This document shows positions 54,579-64,000 of a stretch of DNA of 64,000 bases, piece after piece. The position numbers and the translations under genes are program-made. Source of the DNA: Falciphora oryzae (Eukaryota; Ascomycota; Sordariomycetes; Magnaporthales; Magnaporthaceae). The notes beneath the pieces are model-generated. The model was not told where the DNA came from. It did not search any database and saw nothing but the letters and a program-made list of their open reading frames with translations. The DNA lies in assembly GCA_000733355.1 (NCBI GenBank), contig JNVV01000005.1, forward strand, positions 1,454,335 through 1,518,334. The letters run 5' to 3'. The first letter of the stretch is position 1; the number at the start of each line of letters is the position of its first letter.

Positions 54579-57500
54579 ATGTCATCCAGCCAGTCCGGTA
54601 ATGACATGACGCCTCCCATGGACATTCCTGTCAGTGGGCGCAGCGCCCCGATCGATATCCCATATCCCCCGGCTTCACAGTCTACCTCCAGGGGCGAGAC
54701 TCGGAGAGGCCGACCGAGAGTCATCCGCACTTTCACAGACAGCTCCAACGACGGCAGCACCGACAGCGAAGAGGCTTCGAAAGACTTGCCAAGCGCACAC
54801 GACTTCTTCACTGCCCGGATTAATGCCCCTCCCCCCAACGGACACTCACTCAGTCGCGGATCTTCTCCTCCCCGGCCGCACTACCGTACCCGCCCCAACA
54901 TCACAGCGCGTCCGTCCCCGCCTGTCAGGCTTGAGCTCGACGGACCCGTCACCAACGCCAGGAGCCATTCCAGAGCTGCCACCTCGTTCGCCGGCTATGA
55001 GGGACGAACCATCATCTGCGCGGTCAGCGAGGGTCGTGGAGTCAGCCCTCCAGTCGGCATTGCCATCGTCGATATCGAGCTCGGCCAAGCCACCATGTGC
55101 CAGATCTCGGACACCCAGTGCTACGTCCATACTATCCACAAGATACGAGTGCATGAGCCAAGCCATATTCTCGTCATCTCTAGCACCCCATTTCCTCTTC
55201 AGAGATCGGTCCTGCGCGGTGTGCTCGAAGAGGAGATGGTCGGAGCCGAGATAGTGCCTCTGCCCAGAAGATACTGGTCTGAGACCACAGGCCTCGCCTA
55301 CATCCAAGACCTGGCTTTTCGGGAGGACATCGACGCCCTGAAAGTGTCTGTTTCCGGAAACTTCTTTGCTGTCTCTTCCCTTGCAGCGGTAAGTTGACCA
55401 GCGCTCTACCAATTCAGTCCATACCGATATTTGCCGAGTCTATAAAGCCCCTGTTTTTATTTGTACGTTCTGGGGACTGTCAGAGATCTAATCATACTCC
55501 CACAGGCTTTCAAATATGTCGAGAGTGAAGCCAAAGTCAAGGTCGCATCTCACAGCATGGCCATCCAGTATGAGCCGGCGGACGACTCGATGATGATCGA
55601 CGTTTCCTCGATCCACGGCTTGGAGCTTCTGCAGAACGCACAGAGTGTTCGATCGAAGAACTCACTGTTTGGACTTCTCAACCACACACTGACCCCGATG
55701 GGAGCCCGCCACCTCAGGAGCTCTATTCTGCAGCCGTCTACCAAGAGAGAGGTCATCATTCCCAGGCAGATGGCGATTCAGGAGCTCTCCAACATGCAGG
55801 ATCTGTTTTACGATGTTCGAAATGGTATGCTCCCATCAATTTTCCTATCCGCTGTTGTACTTGTCTAACTCGAACTTTTCTTCCCGCGACAGCCCTTAAG
55901 CAGCTTCCCGACATCGACAAGGTCGTCTCCCAGGTAGGTTTCCGGACCTTCTTGCCTTTATCAATAACCATGCCTGACCGCCCTGTGGGATCACATACTG
56001 ACCTTCTCCCTCATAGCTCATCTACATCAGCCCGGAGCAAGACGGCTTTGCCATGACTCAAGAGCACAAGAGTATGATCAACTGCATTTTGCAGATCAAG
56101 CAGTTTGTTAGTACGGTTCCTGCTCTCTATGAGGCTCTGGCTTCCGCGAGGTGTGATGTCTTGGTCAAGGCCCAGGAGCAGTGCCGCCCCGAGATCACGC
56201 AGAAAGTGCTTGATATCATCACCAAGCACGTCGACAAAGATGCGCAGTTCTCCAGGACACCTCTGGACCGCAGATACCAGACTATCTACGCAATCAGGGT
56301 AAGGGCCATACACTGGCATTCCTGAATGCCGCTTCCCGTCATCGTGGTCGGCCGTGGAGCTAATCAGGGGCACTCCCGAAGGCCGGTGTCGACCCCATGC
56401 TTGACTTGGCCCGCAAAGCGTTCGCAGAGCGGCAGAAGAATGTGTACAAATACGTCAGCGAGTTCAATAGTAAGCAGCTTCGCCTCTTGCACGGATCTCC
56501 CTCAAAGTATCCTTTGGTCAAGGCCTGACATACACTGTCCACTAGCCGAGCACAACTTTTCCAGCGAGATCAAGTTCGACAACACCCGTAGCTTCTATCT
56601 TCGATTCCATGACAATGACTACACGGAAACCGCTTCCGCATACCCTGGTCTCCTCATCAACGTCGTCAATAAGAGAAGCTATTGGGAGTGTCAGACCATC
56701 ACGCTTCAACAATTCAACGCAGACATGAAAGCGGCCGAGGACGAGACCTTGATCAGGGGCGTGGAGGCAATCCGTATCCTTGCTCGCGAACTCCGCACTC
56801 AGATCCCAGCTCTGACCCGCCTTTGCCAAGCCGTCGGATACCTGGATATGCTGTCGAGCTTGGCCCATGTTGTCACCGTCAACGACTATTGTCGACCAGA
56901 TATCTCGACGGCAATGGCACTGAAAAAGGCCCGGCATCCGGTTGTTGAGAATGCAAGTCCAGCTGTCTTTATAATCGGCGAACCCTAAAGCCCCACCCTA
57001 ATCCCCCTTTATGGATGCGACTTCTAACCTGTTCTTGCTGTCGCTTTGCCAGTGCGTCGACGACTTTGTTGCCAACGACTACTACTCCTCGGCCCAGTAC
57101 TCCTTCCAGGTTCTGACAGGAGCCAACATGAGCGGCAAGAGCACGTTCATCAAGACCGCGGCCGTGATCCAGATCATGGCACAGATTGGCAGCTTCGTGC
57201 CGGCCCAGACCGCCTCCATCCCCATCATGAAGAAGGTCTTCACCCGCATGATCAAGGACGACTGCATCGAGGAGAATGTGTCGGCCTTCTCCAAGGAGAT
57301 GAAGGAGATGTCGTTCATCCTCCGGTATGTGAAAGCCCCTGGCATCGCCCAGACCCTACGATCCATCGGTACACTAACAGATAACAGCAACGCCGACAAC
57401 AAGAGCCTGGTGATCGTCGACGAGCTGGGGCGTGGCACCAGCACCCGGGACGGACTCAGCATGGCGATCGCGATGGCGGAGGGCCTGATGGAGACAGGGG

Positions 57501-58112
57501 CGCGCGTCTTCTTTGCCACGCACTTCCACGAGCTGGGTCAGTACATTCGTACTAGACAGTGACTACAACGACCAATTTATCCTTGTAAAAAGCATTCTTG
57601 TATTAATACTAATTGTTTACGTGCCATTAGCCGATATCATGCAAGGGATGCCGCGTGTGGTCAACCAGCACCTCCAAACGGAGGTGCGGACCGTCGGCGA
57701 CGGTGAGGCCGCGAGGACGGAGCTCAAAATGCTCCACACTGTCGCCGGCGGTCCGGTCGCCCAGGGCGACTATGGTCTACAGCTGGCCAAGGCTGTGGGC
57801 TGCTCCAAGCTGTTCCTGGCCCAGGCCCAGGCCGCCGCCGACAAGTTTCGGGCGGAGGCCGAGGCGCGGGCCCTAGCTAGCGGAGGGGACGCGGCCCTCC
57901 AACGACGGGCCCTTGTGGGCAATTTGAAGGAGCTCCTCCTTCAACTCGGCGCCGACGACTCGTCCTGTGCCCTCCTTAAGGGGGTGCAGGACGAGTTCGT
58001 CGAGAGGATGGACGCGGTCGGCAGCGGCGACGACGACGACGACGACGATGACGATGACGATGATGACGATGACGATGATGAGGAGATGGAACTGGGCGAG
58101 AGCCCCATGTAG
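54579..58112 (+). CDS. MSH4: Meiotic MutS homolog MSH4
   Basis: Nine exons: 54579-55388, 55506-55824, 55893-55933, 56017-56298, 56382-56469, 56546-56952, 57053-57324, 57388-57536 and 57631-58112; 949 residues, all phases fit. The first 160 residues are a low-complexity extension rich in Ser/Pro/Arg. MutS connector, lever and clamp regions follow, then the ATPase: Walker A GANMSGKST, Walker B VIVDELGRGTS, and ATHFHEL. The mismatch-recognition domain of MSH2/MSH6-type proteins is absent, and FVANDYYSS and KKARHPVVEN are MSH4-like. Known role: with MSH5, stabilises Holliday junction and single-end invasion intermediates to promote crossovers. Intron 6 is a GC-AG intron (GCAAGT donor at 56953). 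The C-terminus has 17 consecutive Asp, then EEMELGESPM. The exon 1 start at 54579 is the first ATG; the open frame extends upstream only from TTG. Confidence 0.92.
58027..58080 (+). repeat. Coding GAC/GAT repeat (poly-Asp)
   Basis: Seventeen consecutive Asp codons mixing GAC and GAT near the end of MSH4. Such a run may vary in length between strains. Confidence 0.9.
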
Positions 58113-59707
58113 ATTTTTTCTCCCTCTTTTTTCTTTTTTCTTTTTTTTGTTCTTCAATTGAAAAACCGAAGTGTACCTGGAAGAATCTATCGATAAAATC
58201 GTGACCCACCGAGCCATGTAATGTGACGAGGCCAACATTCCAGCGGGAGAGGGAAATGTGGGAGCCGCGAAGCACTATACATACACTGAGATGTGTTAGT
58301 CGTGATGGGCCTGCACCCAAGTGTCTGCCTACCAGCCAGAACTTTTCGCAAATAGAAATGCCACGACGTGCTTCCAAGAACCGGAGGTAAGGTGGGTGAT
58401 GTGGGAGTTCGAGTTGAGAAAACCGGGCTAGACGGGCTGCAGGTGTCGTGCTGTCGCGATACCCACCGGGCCACCCCCAGCACTGTGTAGGGGACCAAAT
58501 CTCGATGGCAGCCACCCTGAAGGCGATCAAGATCGGGCATTGGCTAGCGAAGTTGTGTTCTCCCACTGCTAGCAATGCCATGGGGATCAGGGACCATGCA
58601 TTGCCTAGGTGCGGGCTTTTTTTTTTTTTTTTTGTTCCACCGGGCTTGAGCCGGCCACGACTCACAGACTAGCGCGAGGGATACGCCCCAGGCCCCCCTT
58701 TGCTTCCGGTAGTGCTGGCTGGCGGTAGCGGCGGTGGGCTGGGGCACTTTGAGCCGCTATGCGATCCCCACTCTGGAAGCAACTACCGAGGAGGAGGCAG
58801 GGACGGACTTGGGGGACTGGCACATGATGGGAGGTGGTGCGTAGTAGGCAGGTGGTAGGGTATGCTAAGGGTTCTTAAGGGACGTATCGACGTCTCCCCG
58901 GGGACAAAAGCTGAGGCACCCGGTTTACGAGCCACTGGCTGTGTCCCGCCCAAGTGCCGATGTGTTGGGTGCTCCGGATGGGCCCATATCTTCGGTTGGC
59001 AGCTCGTATCGGAGGACCCCGAAAGACAAACAGGACTAGAACCGGGATGGGTGATGTGGCCAAGGGTATGGTCTAGCTATGACAGAACCTGGGGGACGGG
59101 AGGCTCCAGTCGTGCTTCTACAGAGTAAGAGATGTAACAGAAAGGTCTATGTACGCGTAGCAGCGGAGATGGGAGGCCATCAGTCCTGGAAAATCAGGAG
59201 TAATTCGGCCTAGCTAGAACTGCTTCTTCCTAGCCTAGCTTAGTAGAAATTGGCTACAGCAAAGGCACAACGTCATCTCTAGCTCAAACATGGGATGGGC
59301 AGATGTAGCAGCTTGTGTGGGGGAGGACTCCGCCGCATTGACGTTCTGCAGCCATCTTGCCTGCAGCTCCATCTCCGCAGCCCGGGATGATGCCTCTCGT
59401 GCCCGGCCAAGCTCAGAGCTTCCTCTTCGGCCGACGGCCAGCTTTGTTTTTATTAGCTTCCAGCCTTTCCGTTCATCTTGGCGGCACCCTGTATGTACAC
59501 TCCGTCCGTGCCTCGACAATCCGTCTTTTGTGCCTTCATTCTCTCCTATTCTATTGTCCATACTCTGACTCGATTAGCTTCCAGCTTGCACCATTTCCAG
59601 ACGAAAACGCGGCCAGCTAGCGGAAGAAAGCTAATGCACAGCGATCTGCCCCCAGACGCACGCTAGAGTAGTCCGTCCGTGCATCAAGCTTTTCCCCTGC
59701 CTCCAGC
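58113..59707. other. Intergenic between MSH4 and the RGS-LOV gene
   Basis: 3' flank of MSH4, a 15-base T run near 58618, then gene-free DNA leading to the RGS-LOV promoter and a pyrimidine-rich leader from about 59500. No other gene supported. Confidence 0.5.
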
Positions 59708-62700
59708 ATGTCCGACATAGACAAAGAGCCGCTCGGCCACCACGCGACGCTAGACGAGCTTAACCCGGACGAGGAGCTGCTGAGGCAGATCCTGCCCCAG
59801 GGCGCCATCAGAGCACTAAGATTGCACATAGCCGAGGAGGACGACGAGCTAGCCCTGAGGAGCGCCCCCGCCGGCAGCGCCATGGCCACGAAGACCTCGC
59901 GCCAGGCGTCCGGGAGGGCAGCGCGGGGGATCGAGGAGCTGTCGCACGCCATGGGCGAGGACGACCGCCACCGCCGCCACCAACACCAGCAGGCGCGCCA
60001 GCAGCACCGCCAGCATGGACCCCCTCCTCGCGCGGGGGTGGCGCACATGGACAAGAGCAGCGACAGCAGCTATGCCGGTCAGGGAAGGACGAAGAACAGG
60101 TTGGCAACAAGGCCGCGAGGTGAGGACACTGTCAGTAGCAGCCCCGCCCACGTCCGTCATCGCCAGGAGGCCGTCGCCAACGAACAAGGCCTGCCGCCCC
60201 TTCTCCCTATCGGACTGGCGGCAGCCCACGGAAAGTCTGCTGCACGGCTATCGAGGCAGGTGGTGCAGAAATCCGACGGCAGCATCGCAGTCCCGCGCAG
60301 GAACTCGTCGTCGCGCCCCAACCAGCAGGCCGAGAGGTCGGGGAGCCCGGGTCCTTCCAAGCCTCGACCGAGAGACGACACGGGCGGCGGCCCGTGGGAG
60401 GATCCGCCGACGAGAGAAGAGATCGAGTCGGCCAAGAGAATCTTGCAGAGGCTCATCATGGACGGCGGCGGTGGTGGTAGCGCGGGAGCTCGAGGAGGGT
60501 CGAAGCAGCCGCAGCGATGGGACCAGGAGCAGGAGCCGGCGGAGCAGGAGGCTATCACCCGCACGGTCGCCACGCCTCCGCCCATCCAGCGACCGCGACG
60601 CATGATAAGAGACGACAGTGATGGCGAGGACGACGGAGAGGACGGCCATGGAGTACAGATCGACGAAAATTACCAGGCTACACATATGGATGAGAATCAC
60701 CATGCTGTATACTCCGGAAGCCGTGCTGGGGACACGGCGGGCCACGGACACGCCCACCCCGTGGGCGATGATGAGCTCGTCGAGCTGAAGGATCTAATGG
60801 AAGCTGGCCGGCCAGGGGGAGCCTCGCTCACGATCCAGGGCATGGGAGAGTCGAGCCACGAGCCACGGACTCCCGTCCTCGACCCCCTGCGCCTCTACTC
60901 TGACGCCGCGCCCGCTCCCCTGATCCCGGATGACCGCCCCTACTCCGCACACGACTTCAGGAGCTTCGACGGCGACAGTGTCGACGACGACGACGCCTCG
61001 GGAGCGGACCATGAGCACCACCACCAAGACGACTACGGTCCCGCGCACCACGCCTCGAACGAACACAGGCGCGGGTCCTCCAACGACTACGGCGTCCCGT
61101 CGATCGCCCAGCACCCGTCAGCGGTGGCAGGTGGCGGCCAAGAGTCTTTCGACTACCGCCACCAGAGCCAGCCTCCCTCACCGCAGCAGGATCGCGCCCT
61201 GCGCCAGAAGTTCAGCCGGGAACCGCCCCCGCGTCTGGCCTCGCTGCGATTCGGCGCCTCCAAGTCGAAGCGCAGCGGCGTCACTGCGGGAACGGGAGGC
61301 TCTCGGATGCTGGACTTCTTCAGGCCCAGCCTCTTCCAGGCCGTGCTCCATAACCCGACGACAGCGCGCCAGCTGCACAAGTACTGCGAGAGCCGGCTCT
61401 GTGGCGAGAATACCGAGTTTCTGCAGCATGTGAGTTCTCCTTCTCTTGCCTGCGTCGTGGCCTTGACGCTCTATCCCTCTTTTTTGGATATCTGCACTCT
61501 GGCAAGCGAGAGTGTCAGTGGCTAACGTATAGCACTTCCTTTCCACCCTCGGCAGGTCGACCTGTACCACGCCAAGCTCAGCGAGATCGTCACCACGCTC
61601 ACGGCCATCCACGAGTCGTACGTTTCCGAGACGTCGCCGAAGCAGGTCAACCTGCAGAGCTTCGTCATCAGCCAGCTCCACAGGGACATGCGGGCGATGG
61701 TGTCCAAGACGCTGCCCTCGATGGAGGCGCTGTTCATGAATGCCCAGGAGAGCGTCGAGGAGCTCGTCTACTCGGACGTGTACCCGGGCTTCGTGCGTCA
61801 CCAGCTCGCCCTGAGCGCCGCTCGCGCCCTGGCCGAGGATAGGTCCAGGTACCAGGGCCTGGGTGATTGCTTCTGTCTCACAGACCCAGGGTATGTTGCT
61901 TCTTCCCGCACCCCGGGGCTTGTTCCGCTTTCATCTGTCCCCCAGAGCTCTGGTGCCAGTCCCCAACCGCAGAGTCTTCCCCGAATACAAGCCTTGCTCT
62001 GATGAAAGGGCTTAGGCACTGACACCGTTTTCTGCCTCCACGACACAGAAAACCAGAGAATCCCATCGTATGGGCTTCCGATGGCTTCGTCGGTGTTACG
62101 GGATACACGAGGGCGGACATCATCCCACGCAACTGCCGCTTCCTCCAGGGGCAGCAAACCGACCCTGACGCCGTGAAGCGACTCGGTACTGCCATCAGGG
62201 AGCGTAAGGAGACGGTGGAGCTGCTCCTCAACTACAAGAAGAACAAGGAGTCGTTCTGGAACCTGCTATACTGCGGTTAGTATCTTCGTGTCCTTGCTTC
62301 CTTGTTTCTCCCTCCGCCAGCCTGGCCTCAAAGGAGGATAACGGAACTGATAGACTATTATTCCCTCAAACAGCTCCCCTATACGACGAAGCCGGCGGCC
62401 TCGCCTTCTTCGTCGGCGGCCAAGTCAACTGCTCAACCACGATCCACAGCAGCGCCGACGTCATGCGCGTCCTGTCCATGTCTGCCGAGGACGACTACGC
62501 CAAGCAGATGAAGGAGAAGGAGAGGCAGGAGCAAGAGCGGCCCCGTACCCAGGCGGGGATGACGGCAGCAGAAGGCCAGAGCCCTGCCAGCAACGGCTCC
62601 GTTCGCAAAAGCAAAAGCGGTTCGACGCGACGCACGCTGCTGAAGGCTTTGGGTGTGCGAATCAGTAGCAGTACCAACCGTGCGGCCACGGCTACGCCTA

Positions 62701-63338
62701 CGGAGGTGAACAAGCCGCTCCCTGTCATCGAGAGCGCCGAGGCTGGCATGGAGCAGGAGGTGCTGGGGCGCATGGAAGGGCAGGAGCTGGAGGAGCAGAA
62801 GAAGGAGTTCTATACTGCGTACTCGAAGGTAAGCAGTCGTCCCCTGGCTACGCTAGATTGTCATCCTCCCTCCCCCGTCCTCAGGATACGGCGCCTCATC
62901 CACTAGACCGCCTCACGCTAACGGTTTGCCGCCCTACAACAGTACATCGTCGTCGACAGCGACTTCATCATCCGCTTCTACTCGGCCGGCATCACGCAGA
63001 TGCTGCACCCAGCCAACAACACGGACGGCACCATCGTCGGCACCGACGTGTTCACTTTCCTCAAGCGCAACGGCCTGTCTCAGCAAGCCGAGCAGCAGCA
63101 GCAGCGCGGCCACGCCGTCGCCAACACCGCCAGGGGGCCGTCGCCCGACTACAAGGGCAGAGTCAAGGCCGCAGTCGTGGGGCAGGGAAACCCGATCAGC
63201 ATCGAGGTGCGCATGCAGACAAGGCGCAGCGCGGCGTTCCGGGGCGACGAGAGGTTTGCGGCGCACTGGACGCCGCTCAAGGACGATACTGGTAAGGTCG
63301 GCTGGGTTGTGCTGACGCTGGGGAATATGATGATGTGA
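59708..63338 (+). CDS. RGS-LOV-PAS protein (putative blue-light-regulated G-protein signalling regulator)
   Basis: Five exons: 59708-61429, 61556-61890, 62049-62275, 62374-62828 and 62943-63338; 1044 residues, phases consistent, introns 98-158 bp. Residues 1-530 are a disordered, His/Gln/Ser/Asp-rich region. The RGS domain begins near M534 (MLDFFRPSLFQAVLHN...) and continues over exon 2. A LOV domain follows at about 686-790: DGFVGVTGYTRADII, then NCRFLQG with the flavin-adduct cysteine at C715, LLNYKKNKESFWNLL and FFVGGQVNCS. A basic Ser/Thr-rich linker leads to a second PAS-like domain (exon 5, YIVVDSDFIIRFYSAG...). RGS-LOV proteins are known fungal photoreceptors; the RGS part is expected to act on G-alpha subunits and the LOV part to bind flavin. 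Membrane recruitment by light is inferred from the family. The start at 59708 is the first ATG. Confidence 0.9.
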
Positions 63339-64000
63339 GGAAAATGGGTTGCTAGCTGTGAGCAAGGAGGTGGTTACTGGTCATCTAGGGCGACTGCCCG
63401 AAAGTCTAATGTCTCTGTCTCATCTGCCTGTTTTCCTGCCATATCCGTCTCTCTTTTGTAGAACCCTGTTTTCCGTTCCATGTAATGATAGCCTTCTGAA
63501 AAAGCTCGGGGAAGGAACTATGGAAATGAAGTCCAGAGAAAAGGATCCCTGAAACAAAAAGGAAATATGAAGACTTGGAGGAATTAAACCCGGAAAAGAA
63601 ACTCTGACACGAAAACTTTGGAAACCGAAGATATCATCCCCGCGACAGTGATGCTGCTGGTCGGGTAGAGCCTGAAGATACCACGCCAACTACTGTGCCA
63701 AGTCGTTCCGCCCGCCCCCAGACGTAAACCAGCTTTATAGTATCGTAGGTCTTCTTCGGCTGGTTCCTGATCCAGCTTGCTGAAGGTGTCAGAAAGGCTG
63801 CGTCTAACCAACCACGTCTGAGTACGCCGAACTGGTCTTGATTAAGGAGATGCCGCCCAGTCTATCTCGCAACGTCTTTTCCAGCTCGGGTTCTCGATCT
63901 TGTGGTGGTGACTGAAGATAGGAATTGTGTCTTCTTGAGGCCTTTGCCCTGAATAGGAGTGACGGTCTCTTCACGACGCTTCAGGACGACATGGGCCCGT
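63339..64000. other. Intergenic to window end, no supported gene
   Basis: The minus-strand frame at 63584-63811 and others are short and without domains. The 3' end of the next gene may lie outside the window. Confidence 0.4.

Overview
The window comes from a filamentous ascomycete, most likely a Sordariomycete. The evidence is short GT-AG introns of about 50-160 bp with CTRAY-like branch points, GC-rich coding regions, typical fungal genes (Bud23, Svp26/Erv26, MSH4, an RGS-LOV protein, feruloyl esterase B), and retroelements damaged by C-to-T and G-to-A transitions as left by repeat-induced point mutation (RIP). All gene models are read by eye from frames and splice sites; no homology search was run.

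Layout. 0-7 kb: two paralogous small-protein genes about 4 kb apart in otherwise gene-poor DNA rich in long poly-T tracts. 7.4-16.5 kb: a secreted (alpha/alpha)-toroid lyase-like enzyme (-), the Svp26/Erv26 ER cargo receptor (-), BUD23 (+), a type II tRNA-like gene (-), and a kexin-type secreted peptide precursor (-). 16.5-22.3 kb: no gene I can support, only hairpin repeats. 22.3-23.8 kb: a complete non-autonomous hAT-like transposon (perfect 20-bp terminal inverted repeats, 8-bp target duplication) carrying a piece of a copia pol gene. 23.8-24.7 kb: a three-exon unidentified gene (-).

25.6-48.4 kb is one nested transposon stack that opens to a single 5-bp target site (GTTTC). The outer element is an old RIP-degraded Ty1/copia element (A) with 172-bp LTRs. 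A pogo/Fot1-like DNA transposon and a second copia element (B) lie inside A. B has lost its 3' RNase H integrity to a solo LTR, and one of its own LTRs is split by a 9-kb Ty3/gypsy chromovirus. The chromovirus carries an extra, intron-containing gene antisense to gag-pol, between the chromodomain end of pol and the 3' LTR. This antisense gene and the hAT element with captured copia sequence are the least ordinary items in the window.

48.4-64 kb returns to host genes: a feruloyl esterase B-type enzyme (+), a long gene-free stretch with palindromes, MSH4 (meiotic MutS homolog, nine exons, one GC-AG intron, poly-Asp tail), and a five-exon RGS-LOV-PAS protein that should couple blue light to G-protein signalling. 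No operon-like or cluster logic links the host genes; each appears to act independently.
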